Shown here: piece after piece, positions 23,673 to 30,859 of the stretch
Numbering within the stretch: the first letter of the stretch is position 1
Layout: every line of letters starts with the position of its first letter
NCBI GenBank assembly: GCA_024402095.1
Contig: JAKSJU010000013.1
Location: 1-34,019 of the forward strand
Source of the DNA: Bacteroidales bacterium
Lineage (GTDB): Bacteria; Bacteroidota; Bacteroidia; Bacteroidales; UBA932
Length of the DNA: 34,019 nt
Reading direction: 5' to 3'
Program-made: the position numbers and the translations under genes
Notes under the pieces: model-generated
What the model saw: only the letters and a program-made list of their open reading frames with translations
Database searches by the model: none
What the model was told of the DNA's origin: nothing

Positions 23673-24221
23673 ATGACAATCTTGATTATCGCGGCCATAG
23701 TGCTGCTTGTTATTCTCTGGGTAGTAAGCGTACAACGCAAGCTCGTCAGCCAGGATGAGCTTTGTAAGAATTCAATGAGCCAGATCGGCGTGCAGCAGTC
23801 CAGCAGATGGGATGCGCTCACCGCACTCGCAGAGCTTGTAAAGTCTTATAATGAGCATGAATACGAGACCCTGCGCAAGGTCATCTCCCAGAGGGCAGTC
23901 ATCGGCTCCGGAAGCAAGGCATCGGAGGCTGACGCCCAGGAAGACATTCTCACTTCCACACTCGGGCGCATCATCGCTGTTGCGGAACAGTATCCGGACC
24001 TCAAGGCCAATCAGAACTATGCCAAGGCTATGGACAGCGTGAACCTTTATGAAAATCAGGTGCGCACCAGCCGTATGGTGTTCAATGACAGCGTGACCAA
24101 GTACAACAGGACAGTGCGCCAGTTCCCTGACTCGCTGGCCGCAAGAATACTTGGATTCACTGAAAAGGAATACCTGAAGGAAGTGGCTTCCAAGGCAGAT
24201 ATGCCTTCAATGAAAATCTAA
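23673..24221 (+). CDS. lemA: LemA family protein
   Basis: A 182-residue LemA protein. One N-terminal membrane helix (about 3-19, ILIIAAIVLLVILWVVS) is followed by a mostly helical domain: RKLVSQDELCKNSMSQIGVQQSSRWDAL fits the family's N-terminal signature, and KYNRTVRQFPDSLAARILGF is its C-terminal signature. LemA proteins anchor a helical bundle at the membrane; their biochemical role is still unclear. The TAA overlaps the ATG of the next gene (TAATG). LemA next to DUF2207/TPM-type membrane proteins is a recurring pairing in bacteria. Confidence 0.93.
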   Translation: MTILIIAAIVLLVILWVVSVQRKLVSQDELCKNSMSQIGVQQSSRWDALTALAELVKSYNEHEYETLRKVISQRAVIGSGSKASEADAQEDILTSTLGRIIAVAEQYPDLKANQNYAKAMDSVNLYENQVRTSRMVFNDSVTKYNRTVRQFPDSLAARILGFTEKEYLKEVASKADMPSMKI

Positions 24222-25858
24222 TGAAGAAATTACTGTTTTCCCTTGCTTTCATTCTGTCCGCGCTCCTATCCGGAGCCGCGGACTATGAGATATTCGATAT
24301 CGACATCAATGTCCGCCTGCTGGAGGATGGAAGCGCGGACGTGACTGAATACTGGCAGATCGATGCCCGCTCAGGCACGGAATGGTATCTTGTCAAGCGC
24401 AATCTCGGGGACATCGGTATCGGCGGTCTGAGTGTAAGCGAAAACGGCAGTGAATTTATCTATGAAGGTGACTGGGATATAGACAGAAGCATCTCGGAGA
24501 AAGCCGGCAGATGCGGTATGGTACGCAAGAATGACGGCTACGAACTGTGCTGGGGCATAGGCTCATACGGCAGACATTCATTCACTGTCCGATATGTGAT
24601 GACCAATGTCGTCAAGTCACTTAATGACTACGATATGCTTCACCTCCAGCTCGTTTCACCGGGACTTTCAGCCAGGCCGGAGCACGTAATCGTGAATATT
24701 ACGGCCTCCGAGCCTCTCGGAAACGACAACTCCAGGATCTGGGGTTTCGGATATGAAGGGAAGGTGGAGTATTCCCGCTACGGTTCCGTCACTTTCGAGT
24801 CCACCGAACAGTTCCGCCAGAACAGCTCTGTGATTGCCCTCATCCGCTTTGACAAGGGCATTTTCAACTCCACAAGCACCCAGGACAGGAATTTCGAAGA
24901 AGTGCTGGACAGGGCGCTGGACGGGGCATCATTCAGTGATGACGAGGACAAAGATGACCTGGGAGACATTCTCTCCGGTCTGATGAGCGTAATCTTCGGT
25001 CTGTTCGCCATGATTGCAGTAATCGGAGGATCCGTCACCGTCAGCAAAAGACGCGTACTCGGAATGAGGGAGAAGGACGTGGACTGGTGCCGTGACATAC
25101 CGTTCGGAGGAGACATTTTCCAGGCTAATTACGTGCTCGAAAGGCTGGGCGAAAACAGGAAGAACACCATCGCCTCGGCCATCATCCTGAGATTGATAAA
25201 GAACGGTCAGATTACGGTGTCAAGGGACGGGAAGGACAACGTGGAGCTGTCTTTCAGCGAAAGCGCTGACCTCGATTCCCTGAACGAGACCGAAAGAGGC
25301 CTGTATGATATGATGAAGCAGGCAAGCGGAAAGGATGTAATCCTGCAGAAGAACGAATTCAGCCGCTGGTCCCGCAGACACACGGCCACTGTTTCCAAAT
25401 GGGCAACAAAGGCCGGAGCCGAAGGCAAGTCCAGGGCTGCAGCCGAGGGCAATATGGAAGGCTCAAGGTTCACGTCAAAAGGCCAGGCTCAGGCTCGGAA
25501 CGTAATAGGATTCCGCAAGTTCCTCAAAGACTTCACCCTGCTTGAGGAAAGAGGCTCCGCAGAAGTCGCGCTCTGGCACGACTACCTGGTGTTCGCAGCA
25601 CTTTACGGCATAGCGGACAAGGTTGCGGAAGAGCTCAAGGAGATCAATCCTCAGGCATTCGAAGAGATAATGTATTACGACTACAACACAACCTGGCAGG
25701 TTATCCGCCTGTCACGCATAATGGCTGACTCCATCACAAACGCCAGGGCAATGCAGGCTTCCGGCACGTCCGCATCCCGCGGCGGATTCGGAGGAGTGAG
25801 TTCGTTCGGCGGAGGCGGAGGATTCAGCGGAGGCGGTTTCGGAGGAGGCGGGCGATGA
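24221..25858 (+). CDS. DUF2207 membrane protein
   Basis: A 545-residue envelope protein. A signal peptide (about 1-19, LLFSLAFILSALLSGAADYE) precedes an outside domain of the DUF2207 type, with INVRLLEDGSADVTEYWQI near its start. One membrane helix spans about 250-272 (GLMSVIFGLFAMIAVIGG), then a cytoplasmic domain with DWCRDIPFGGDIFQANYVLERLG, a typical DUF2207 motif. The end is a Gly/Phe/Ser-rich low-complexity tail (SFGGGGGFSGGGFGGGGR). It is translationally coupled to lemA (TAATG) and its stop overlaps mnmA (ATGA). The function is not known. Confidence 0.9.
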   Translation: MKKLLFSLAFILSALLSGAADYEIFDIDINVRLLEDGSADVTEYWQIDARSGTEWYLVKRNLGDIGIGGLSVSENGSEFIYEGDWDIDRSISEKAGRCGMVRKNDGYELCWGIGSYGRHSFTVRYVMTNVVKSLNDYDMLHLQLVSPGLSARPEHVIVNITASEPLGNDNSRIWGFGYEGKVEYSRYGSVTFESTEQFRQNSSVIALIRFDKGIFNSTSTQDRNFEEVLDRALDGASFSDDEDKDDLGDILSGLMSVIFGLFAMIAVIGGSVTVSKRRVLGMREKDVDWCRDIPFGGDIFQANYVLERLGENRKNTIASAIILRLIKNGQITVSRDGKDNVELSFSESADLDSLNETERGLYDMMKQASGKDVILQKNEFSRWSRRHTATVSKWATKAGAEGKSRAAAEGNMEGSRFTSKGQAQARNVIGFRKFLKDFTLLEERGSAEVALWHDYLVFAALYGIADKVAEELKEINPQAFEEIMYYDYNTTWQVIRLSRIMADSITNARAMQASGTSASRGGFGGVSSFGGGGGFSGGGFGGGGR

Positions 25859-27120
25859 AAATCTGCGTGGGTCTGTCAGGCGGCGTCGATTCCAGCGTAG
25901 CCGCACTCCTGCTCAAGCAGCAGGGCTATGATGTGTTCGCGATGTACATGCAGAACTGGCATGACATCGAAGGCACGCTGCATGGCGAATGCGAGTGGGA
26001 GGAAGAGAAATTCGTCGCGGAGATGGTTGCCCGGAAGATAGGCATACCTTTCTACTTCGTTGACCTGAGCAAGGAATATATGGCCCGCGTGGCCGATTAT
26101 ATGTTCGCGGAATACGCTAAAGGGCGCACTCCCAACCCGGATGTCCTCTGCAACAGGGAAATCAAGTTCGACGCTTTCCTTGACGCGGCGAAGAGGCTTG
26201 GCGCCGACTTTGTGGCCACCGGCCATTACTGCCGCAAGGAACCGGCCCTGGGACCGGACGGAAAACAATTGACGGGAAGCGACGGAAAGCCGCTCTGGAG
26301 AATTCTGGAAGGCAGCGACCCCAACAAGGACCAGAGCTATTTCCTATGCCAGCTTTCGCAGGAACAGCTTTCCCAGGCGCTCTTCCCTATCGGTGACATC
26401 TGCAAGCCGGAAGTGAGGCGAATAGCAAAGGAAGCCGACCTTCCGTCGGCGGACAAGAAGGATTCGCAGGGAATCTGCTTCGTGGGAAAGGTTGACCTTC
26501 CGACATTCCTGCAGCAGAAGCTGAAATCCGTCGAGGGAGAAGTTGTGGAGGTGTTCCCCGCATATTATGAGCATCTCAGGCAGCCTGGATCCATCCCGGA
26601 AATGGCAGAACCTTTCGATTACGGTGACATCGTGTTTGAAACCGAGACCTACCGCAGCGGAAAGCACCACGTCAAGAAGACCAGGTACAAGGAGAATCCG
26701 TGGGGAGCAGTGGTCGGGAAGCACGAGGGCGCACAGTTCTACACGCTGGGCCAGAGAAAGGGTCTGGCCATAGGAGGCCACAAGGACCCGCTTTTCGTCC
26801 TGGCCACAGATATTGAGAAGAATATCATCTATGTCGGAGAGGGAGAGCATCATCCCGGACTGTACCGGAAGGCCCTTCAGATAGCGTCCGACGAGATTCA
26901 CTGGATACGAGGCACCGAAAGCATGAGTATCGGTGAGCAGCGGAGATACCGCGTCAGGATACGTTACAGGCAGCCTCTTCAGGATGCAACACTGCATATG
27001 CGCGAAGACGGTATGTTTATTGTATTCGACGAGCCACAGCGGAGCATCACTCCGGGACAGTTCGCTGTCTGGTACGCCGGGGACGGCGAGATGCTCGGCA
27101 GCGGTGTAATACTTAAATAA
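25855..27120 (+). CDS. mnmA: tRNA-uridine 2-sulfurtransferase MnmA
   Basis: A 421-residue enzyme that puts sulfur on C2 of the wobble uridine (U34) of tRNA-Lys, -Glu and -Gln. The ATP pyrophosphatase P-loop is SGGVDSS (8-14). The catalytic cysteine is Cys99 in DVLCNREIKF and the second, persulfide-forming cysteine is Cys208 in GICFVGK. GHYCRKE and SYFLCQL are family tRNA-binding signatures. The length exceeds the ~360 of E. coli MnmA, because residues ~225-280 hold an extra segment (YYEHLRQPGSIPEM onward) before FYTLGQRKGLAIGG. The start overlaps the DUF2207 stop by four bases. Confidence 0.94.
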   Translation: MKICVGLSGGVDSSVAALLLKQQGYDVFAMYMQNWHDIEGTLHGECEWEEEKFVAEMVARKIGIPFYFVDLSKEYMARVADYMFAEYAKGRTPNPDVLCNREIKFDAFLDAAKRLGADFVATGHYCRKEPALGPDGKQLTGSDGKPLWRILEGSDPNKDQSYFLCQLSQEQLSQALFPIGDICKPEVRRIAKEADLPSADKKDSQGICFVGKVDLPTFLQQKLKSVEGEVVEVFPAYYEHLRQPGSIPEMAEPFDYGDIVFETETYRSGKHHVKKTRYKENPWGAVVGKHEGAQFYTLGQRKGLAIGGHKDPLFVLATDIEKNIIYVGEGEHHPGLYRKALQIASDEIHWIRGTESMSIGEQRRYRVRIRYRQPLQDATLHMREDGMFIVFDEPQRSITPGQFAVWYAGDGEMLGSGVILK

Positions 27121-27128
27121 ACAAGACT

Positions 27129-28253
27129 ATGAGCAACATTTTACTTACATTTCTAATGTCAATGATTCTGACAGTTCCAGGCACTGACATCAACGGTTTC
27201 GCATTCCGTCTTTTCGGAAAAATCAGTGCCACGACTCCCCAGGAGGACGTATTTGTATCCCCGTTCAGTGCAGCAACGGCTCTGTCGCTGCTGAATGGGG
27301 GAGCAGCGGGAGAAACCGCATCCGAGATAGACGGACTTCTTGGTATGGATTTCAACCTGAGTCTCAGTGACGAAATCCGCAGGGCGGACCCTTCCACAAC
27401 CTTCGAATCAGCCAACTCACTGTGGATAGGCAAGGGTATTTCCGCCAAATGCTGCTACGTAAGGAAAGCGAAAAAGGAATACGGTGCACAGGTGTCAAAG
27501 GCCGACTTCGGCAGTCAGACAGGCGTGGATTCAATCAATGACTGGTGCTCCCGTAAGACACATGGGAAGATTGAAAAGATCCTTGATTCAGCCGAACCGT
27601 CCACCAGGATGATGCTCATCAATGCATTGTATTTCAATGGCGAATGGGAATTTTCAGAATTCCCTGTGCTGCGCAGCGAGGATTTCCGCACCATCGGAGG
27701 CTTGGATGTCAGAAAGACTATGATGTACAAGACGGATGAGTTTATGTACAGCGAAGACGATATGTTCAGGATGGTCGAGATACCTTATGGCAACAAATCC
27801 TTCTCGATGTACGTCCTCCTTCCGAAGGATGAATCCCCCGAGGGCTTCAGCAACGCCGCTTCGGAGATCAGTGCAGAACGCTGGAACAATCTTCTTTCAA
27901 AGATGGAAAGAGTGAGAGTCCGACTCGCCATACCGAAGTTCAAGATGGAATACAGCATTGAGTTGAATGACATTCTGTCAGAGTTGGGTATGAAAAAGGC
28001 CTTCACCCCGTCTGCAGAGTTTCCTGGCATCTCCCGTACGCCGCTGATGGTCAGCTACGTCAAGCAGAAAACCTACCTGGACGTAAACGAACGCGGCACT
28101 GAAGCGGCTGCAGTAACTGCAATAGCCATGAAAATGACCTCCGTGGGCCCGGGAAACGACCCTATTGAATTCATCGCAAACAGGCCGTTCCTTTTCTCAA
28201 TAAGGGAAGCAGGCACCGGAGCAGTCCTATTTATCGGTCAGAAAGTGAAATAG
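27129..28253 (+). CDS. Serpin, probably inhibitory
   Basis: A 374-residue serpin. The N-terminal hydrophobic stretch (ILLTFLMSMILTV) suggests export, though no clean cleavage site or lipobox is seen. Family signatures include DVFVSPFSAATALSLLNGGA, MLINALYFNGEWE, MVEIPYGNKSFSMYVLLP and FIANRPFLFSIRE near the end. The reactive-loop hinge ERGTEAAAV (321-329) matches inhibitory serpins, so the loop can insert into sheet A. Counting from alpha-1-antitrypsin puts P1-P1' at Thr337-Ser338 after MKM, but the distal loop is about five residues longer, so the site is uncertain. A Bacteroidales precedent is miropin from Tannerella forsythia. It follows mnmA by eight bases. Confidence 0.92.
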   Translation: MSNILLTFLMSMILTVPGTDINGFAFRLFGKISATTPQEDVFVSPFSAATALSLLNGGAAGETASEIDGLLGMDFNLSLSDEIRRADPSTTFESANSLWIGKGISAKCCYVRKAKKEYGAQVSKADFGSQTGVDSINDWCSRKTHGKIEKILDSAEPSTRMMLINALYFNGEWEFSEFPVLRSEDFRTIGGLDVRKTMMYKTDEFMYSEDDMFRMVEIPYGNKSFSMYVLLPKDESPEGFSNAASEISAERWNNLLSKMERVRVRLAIPKFKMEYSIELNDILSELGMKKAFTPSAEFPGISRTPLMVSYVKQKTYLDVNERGTEAAAVTAIAMKMTSVGPGNDPIEFIANRPFLFSIREAGTGAVLFIGQKVK

Positions 28254-29757
28254 TTTCAGCTGCCGCCGTCGCGCAGCGTATGCCGTCGATGGCCGAGCTG
28301 ACTATGCCGCCGGAATAGCCTGCGCCTTCCCCGCAAGGATATATTCCTTTCATTGAAACATATTCCAGACTGTCCGCATCCCTTGGGATACGGATAGGGG
28401 AAGAAGTGCGGGACTCGACGCCAAGAAGCAGGGCGGCGTTGGTATAGTAGTTACGCATCTTTATGCGCGGGAACACCTTCTGAAGCCTCTGCGCGACAAT
28501 CGGAGGCAGAAGTTCGTGAAGCGGTGCGGAGACCACTCCGGGATGGTATGAGGTCTCGGGCATCGACTTGGATATCCTGCCGTTGCAGAAATCCTCCATT
28601 CTCTGCGCGGGGGCCGCCATAGGATGGGAGGCATGCTGGGAGAAGCTATAGTCATACATCCGGCGCTCCACCTCTCTCTGGAAATCCGAAAGCCTGTACG
28701 GGCTGTCCCCGGGCACGTCTTCCGGCTCTATCTGGACCACGACTCCGGCATTCGCGAATTTGCCGTTGCGCGAAGAATTGGACATTCCGTTGAGCACGAC
28801 GGTGCCTGGCTCCGTAGAAGAAGGCACCAGGATACCTCCAGGGCACATACAAAAGGAGAATACGCCGCGTCCGTCAACCTGCTCGACAAACGAATACTCG
28901 GCCGCAGGGACTCCCGGTTTCCATTGTCCGTGATACTGGCACCAGTTAATCTTTTCCTGAGGATGCTCCACCCGGACGCCGAGGGCAAATCCCTTTGCCT
29001 CGATGGCGCCGCCGGCCTTGTCGAGCATTTCATAGATATCCCTTGCGGAATGGCCCGTAGCCAGAATCACTTTTTCCCCTGAATACGATTTGCCGTCCGA
29101 GCACCCGACTTTCCAACCGTCGCCCTCAGACTCGACTGAGACGACCTTCGAATTGAAATGGTATTCACCGCCGTGCTCAAGTACGCACTTGCGGATATTC
29201 TCCACGATTGCAGGCAGCTTGTCCGAACCGATATGAGGATGCGCGTCCACAAGTATGTCCGCCGAGGCGCCGAACTGCACCAGCTGATACAGGACTTCCC
29301 TGTTGTCTCCCCTCTTGGATGAACGTGTATAAAGTTTTCCGTCGGAAAATGCACCGGCTCCACCTTCTCCGAAACAATAGTTGCTGTCCGGGTTCACCAC
29401 TCCATCGCGGGACAGCCTGGCCATATCATACTTCCGGTCGCTGACACTCTTGCCGCGTTCCAGCACGACCGGCTTAAGTCCGAGCGTGAGGAGTTTGAGT
29501 GCGGCGAACATACCTGCGGGGCCGGCCCCGACCACAATGACCCGGGGAGCCCCGTGCACGTCCCTGTACTCCGGCAGTGAGTATTCCTCAATCTGTTCCC
29601 CGGGAGCATACGCCTCATACTGATAGCGCCACACGGGTTCCTTGCGGGCATCTATGGAGCGCTTCCTGAGCACCCATCTCATACCCGCAGCCTTGGATTC
29701 TATTTCTTTGATTCTCGGTTCTCTGCCCAGAGGACAGACCACTTCAAACTCTTTCAT
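28231..29757 (-). CDS. FAD-dependent dehydrogenase/oxidoreductase, COG2509 type
   Basis: A 508-residue flavoprotein. After an N-terminal domain of about 90 residues (REPRIKEIESKAAG, KRSIDARKEPVWRY), the FAD-binding site is VIVVGAGPAGMFAALKL near 72-88. The conserved SNYCFGEGGAGAFSDGKL and KVILATGHSARDIYEML follow, and GIYPCGEGAGYSGGIVSSAIDG closes the FAD domain. This family is found in many bacteria and plastids, but its substrate is not established. The start is two bases after the tsaD stop, so both are cotranscribed. Its 3' end overlaps the serpin 3' end by 23 bases on the opposite strand. Confidence 0.9.
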   Translation of the reverse strand: MKEFEVVCPLGREPRIKEIESKAAGMRWVLRKRSIDARKEPVWRYQYEAYAPGEQIEEYSLPEYRDVHGAPRVIVVGAGPAGMFAALKLLTLGLKPVVLERGKSVSDRKYDMARLSRDGVVNPDSNYCFGEGGAGAFSDGKLYTRSSKRGDNREVLYQLVQFGASADILVDAHPHIGSDKLPAIVENIRKCVLEHGGEYHFNSKVVSVESEGDGWKVGCSDGKSYSGEKVILATGHSARDIYEMLDKAGGAIEAKGFALGVRVEHPQEKINWCQYHGQWKPGVPAAEYSFVEQVDGRGVFSFCMCPGGILVPSSTEPGTVVLNGMSNSSRNGKFANAGVVVQIEPEDVPGDSPYRLSDFQREVERRMYDYSFSQHASHPMAAPAQRMEDFCNGRISKSMPETSYHPGVVSAPLHELLPPIVAQRLQKVFPRIKMRNYYTNAALLLGVESRTSSPIRIPRDADSLEYVSMKGIYPCGEGAGYSGGIVSSAIDGIRCATAAAETISLSDR

Positions 29758-29759
29758 TC

Positions 29760-30782
29760 TCAGAATTCTGCAGCGCGTGACACCGGGGCGACGTCAAGCG
29801 GCGTGCGCTCTCCGGCAAGATAATGATAGTATCCTGCAATGGCTATCATTGCAGCGTTGTCGGTAGTGAACTTGAATTCAGGAAGATAGGTATTCCAGCC
29901 ACGTTTCTGCCCCTCTGACGTAATCCTGTCGCGGAGTCCGCTGTTGGCCGACACGCCTCCACCTATCGTTACTTCCTTTATTCCTGTCTGCCTGGCGGCT
30001 TTGACTAGTTTGTCCATCAGTATATCTATGAGGGCTTTCTGGAAAGAGGCGCAGATATCCTCCTTGTTCTTTTCCATAAAATCAGGATCCGCAGCCATCT
30101 CATCCCTTACGAAGTACAGCAGAGAGGTCTTGATGCCGCTGAAACTGTAGTCCAGTCCCGGCACGTGCGGCTTCGCGAAATTGAATCTTTCCGGGTTCCC
30201 CTGCTTGGCTAGTCTGTCTATTATCGGTCCTCCGGGATATCCCAGGCCCATCATCTTGGAGCATTTGTCGAAAGCTTCGCCTACAGCGTCGTCAATGGTC
30301 TGTCCCAGAATCTCAAAGTGAAGAGGGTCGTCAACCCTTACAATCTGGGAGTTTCCTCCGCTCACAAGCAGGCAGAGATACGGGAACGAAGGCTCTCTGA
30401 CAGCTTTGTCCGGCTGTTTGATGAAATTTGCAAGTATATGTCCCTGAAGATGGTTCACCATCACTATGGGAATATCCAAAGCCAGTCCGAGCGCCTTTGC
30501 GAAGGAAGTGCCGACAAGCAGGGACCCGAGCAACCCGGGACCTCTTGTGAAGGCGATTGCCGTCAGGTCCGACGCCTTGACACCGGCACGCGACAGGGCT
30601 TCGCTCACCACAGGCACTATGTTCTGCTCGTGGGCACGGGATGCCAGCTCCGGTACGACGCCTCCGAAACTTCTGTGAACTTCCTGACTTGCAATGACAT
30701 TGGACAGCAGATACCCGTCACGGATGACGGCTGCCGAAGTATCATCGCAGGAAGACTCTATTCCAAGTATCAAATCAGCCAT
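29760..30782 (-). CDS. tsaD: tRNA N6-threonylcarbamoyltransferase TsaD
   Basis: A 340-residue Kae1/TsaD protein that transfers threonylcarbamoyl to A37 of tRNAs reading ANN codons, working with TsaB, TsaC and TsaE elsewhere in the genome. The ASKHA-fold nucleotide site is LGIESSCDDTSAAV at the start. The metal-binding histidines are His111 and His115 in VNHLQGHILANF, at the same numbers as in E. coli, and GGGVSANSGLR is the second signature. The start and length match the family. It is the first gene of a two-gene minus-strand unit and divergent from the TamB-like gene. Confidence 0.97.
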   Translation of the reverse strand: MADLILGIESSCDDTSAAVIRDGYLLSNVIASQEVHRSFGGVVPELASRAHEQNIVPVVSEALSRAGVKASDLTAIAFTRGPGLLGSLLVGTSFAKALGLALDIPIVMVNHLQGHILANFIKQPDKAVREPSFPYLCLLVSGGNSQIVRVDDPLHFEILGQTIDDAVGEAFDKCSKMMGLGYPGGPIIDRLAKQGNPERFNFAKPHVPGLDYSFSGIKTSLLYFVRDEMAADPDFMEKNKEDICASFQKALIDILMDKLVKAARQTGIKEVTIGGGVSANSGLRDRITSEGQKRGWNTYLPEFKFTTDNAAMIAIAGYYHYLAGERTPLDVAPVSRAAEF

Positions 30783-30802
30783 TTACTTAATTTTTGGACA
30801 GG

Positions 30803-30810
30803 CAAAATTA
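30803..30810 (-). promoter_or_regulatory. -7 box for tsaD
   Basis: On the minus strand TAATTTTG, a TAnnTTTG match, 20 bases before the tsaD ATG. No clear -33 box. Confidence 0.5.
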
Positions 30811-30833
30811 GCAATTTTTCAGCAGATATTTGT

Positions 30834-30841
30834 TACTTTTG
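30834..30841 (+). promoter_or_regulatory. -7 box for the TamB-like gene
   Basis: TACTTTTG matches TAnnTTTG and would start transcription near 30847-30850. That puts the 5' end of the mRNA next to an in-frame TAA (30851-30853) and only about ten bases before the proposed ATT start at 30860, so no upstream ATG can be included. Confidence 0.55.
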
Positions 30842-30859
30842 TAGATTGCATAAAAGCGT

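Noticed and set aside
23587..23821. Longer cytidine deaminase starting at 23821
   Set aside because: The extension runs antisense to lemA and its promoter and adds nothing like the family; the 23587 start gives a near-normal length.
26344..26997. Minus-strand 217-codon frame
   Set aside because: Antisense to mnmA, whose two catalytic cysteines and P-loop are intact.
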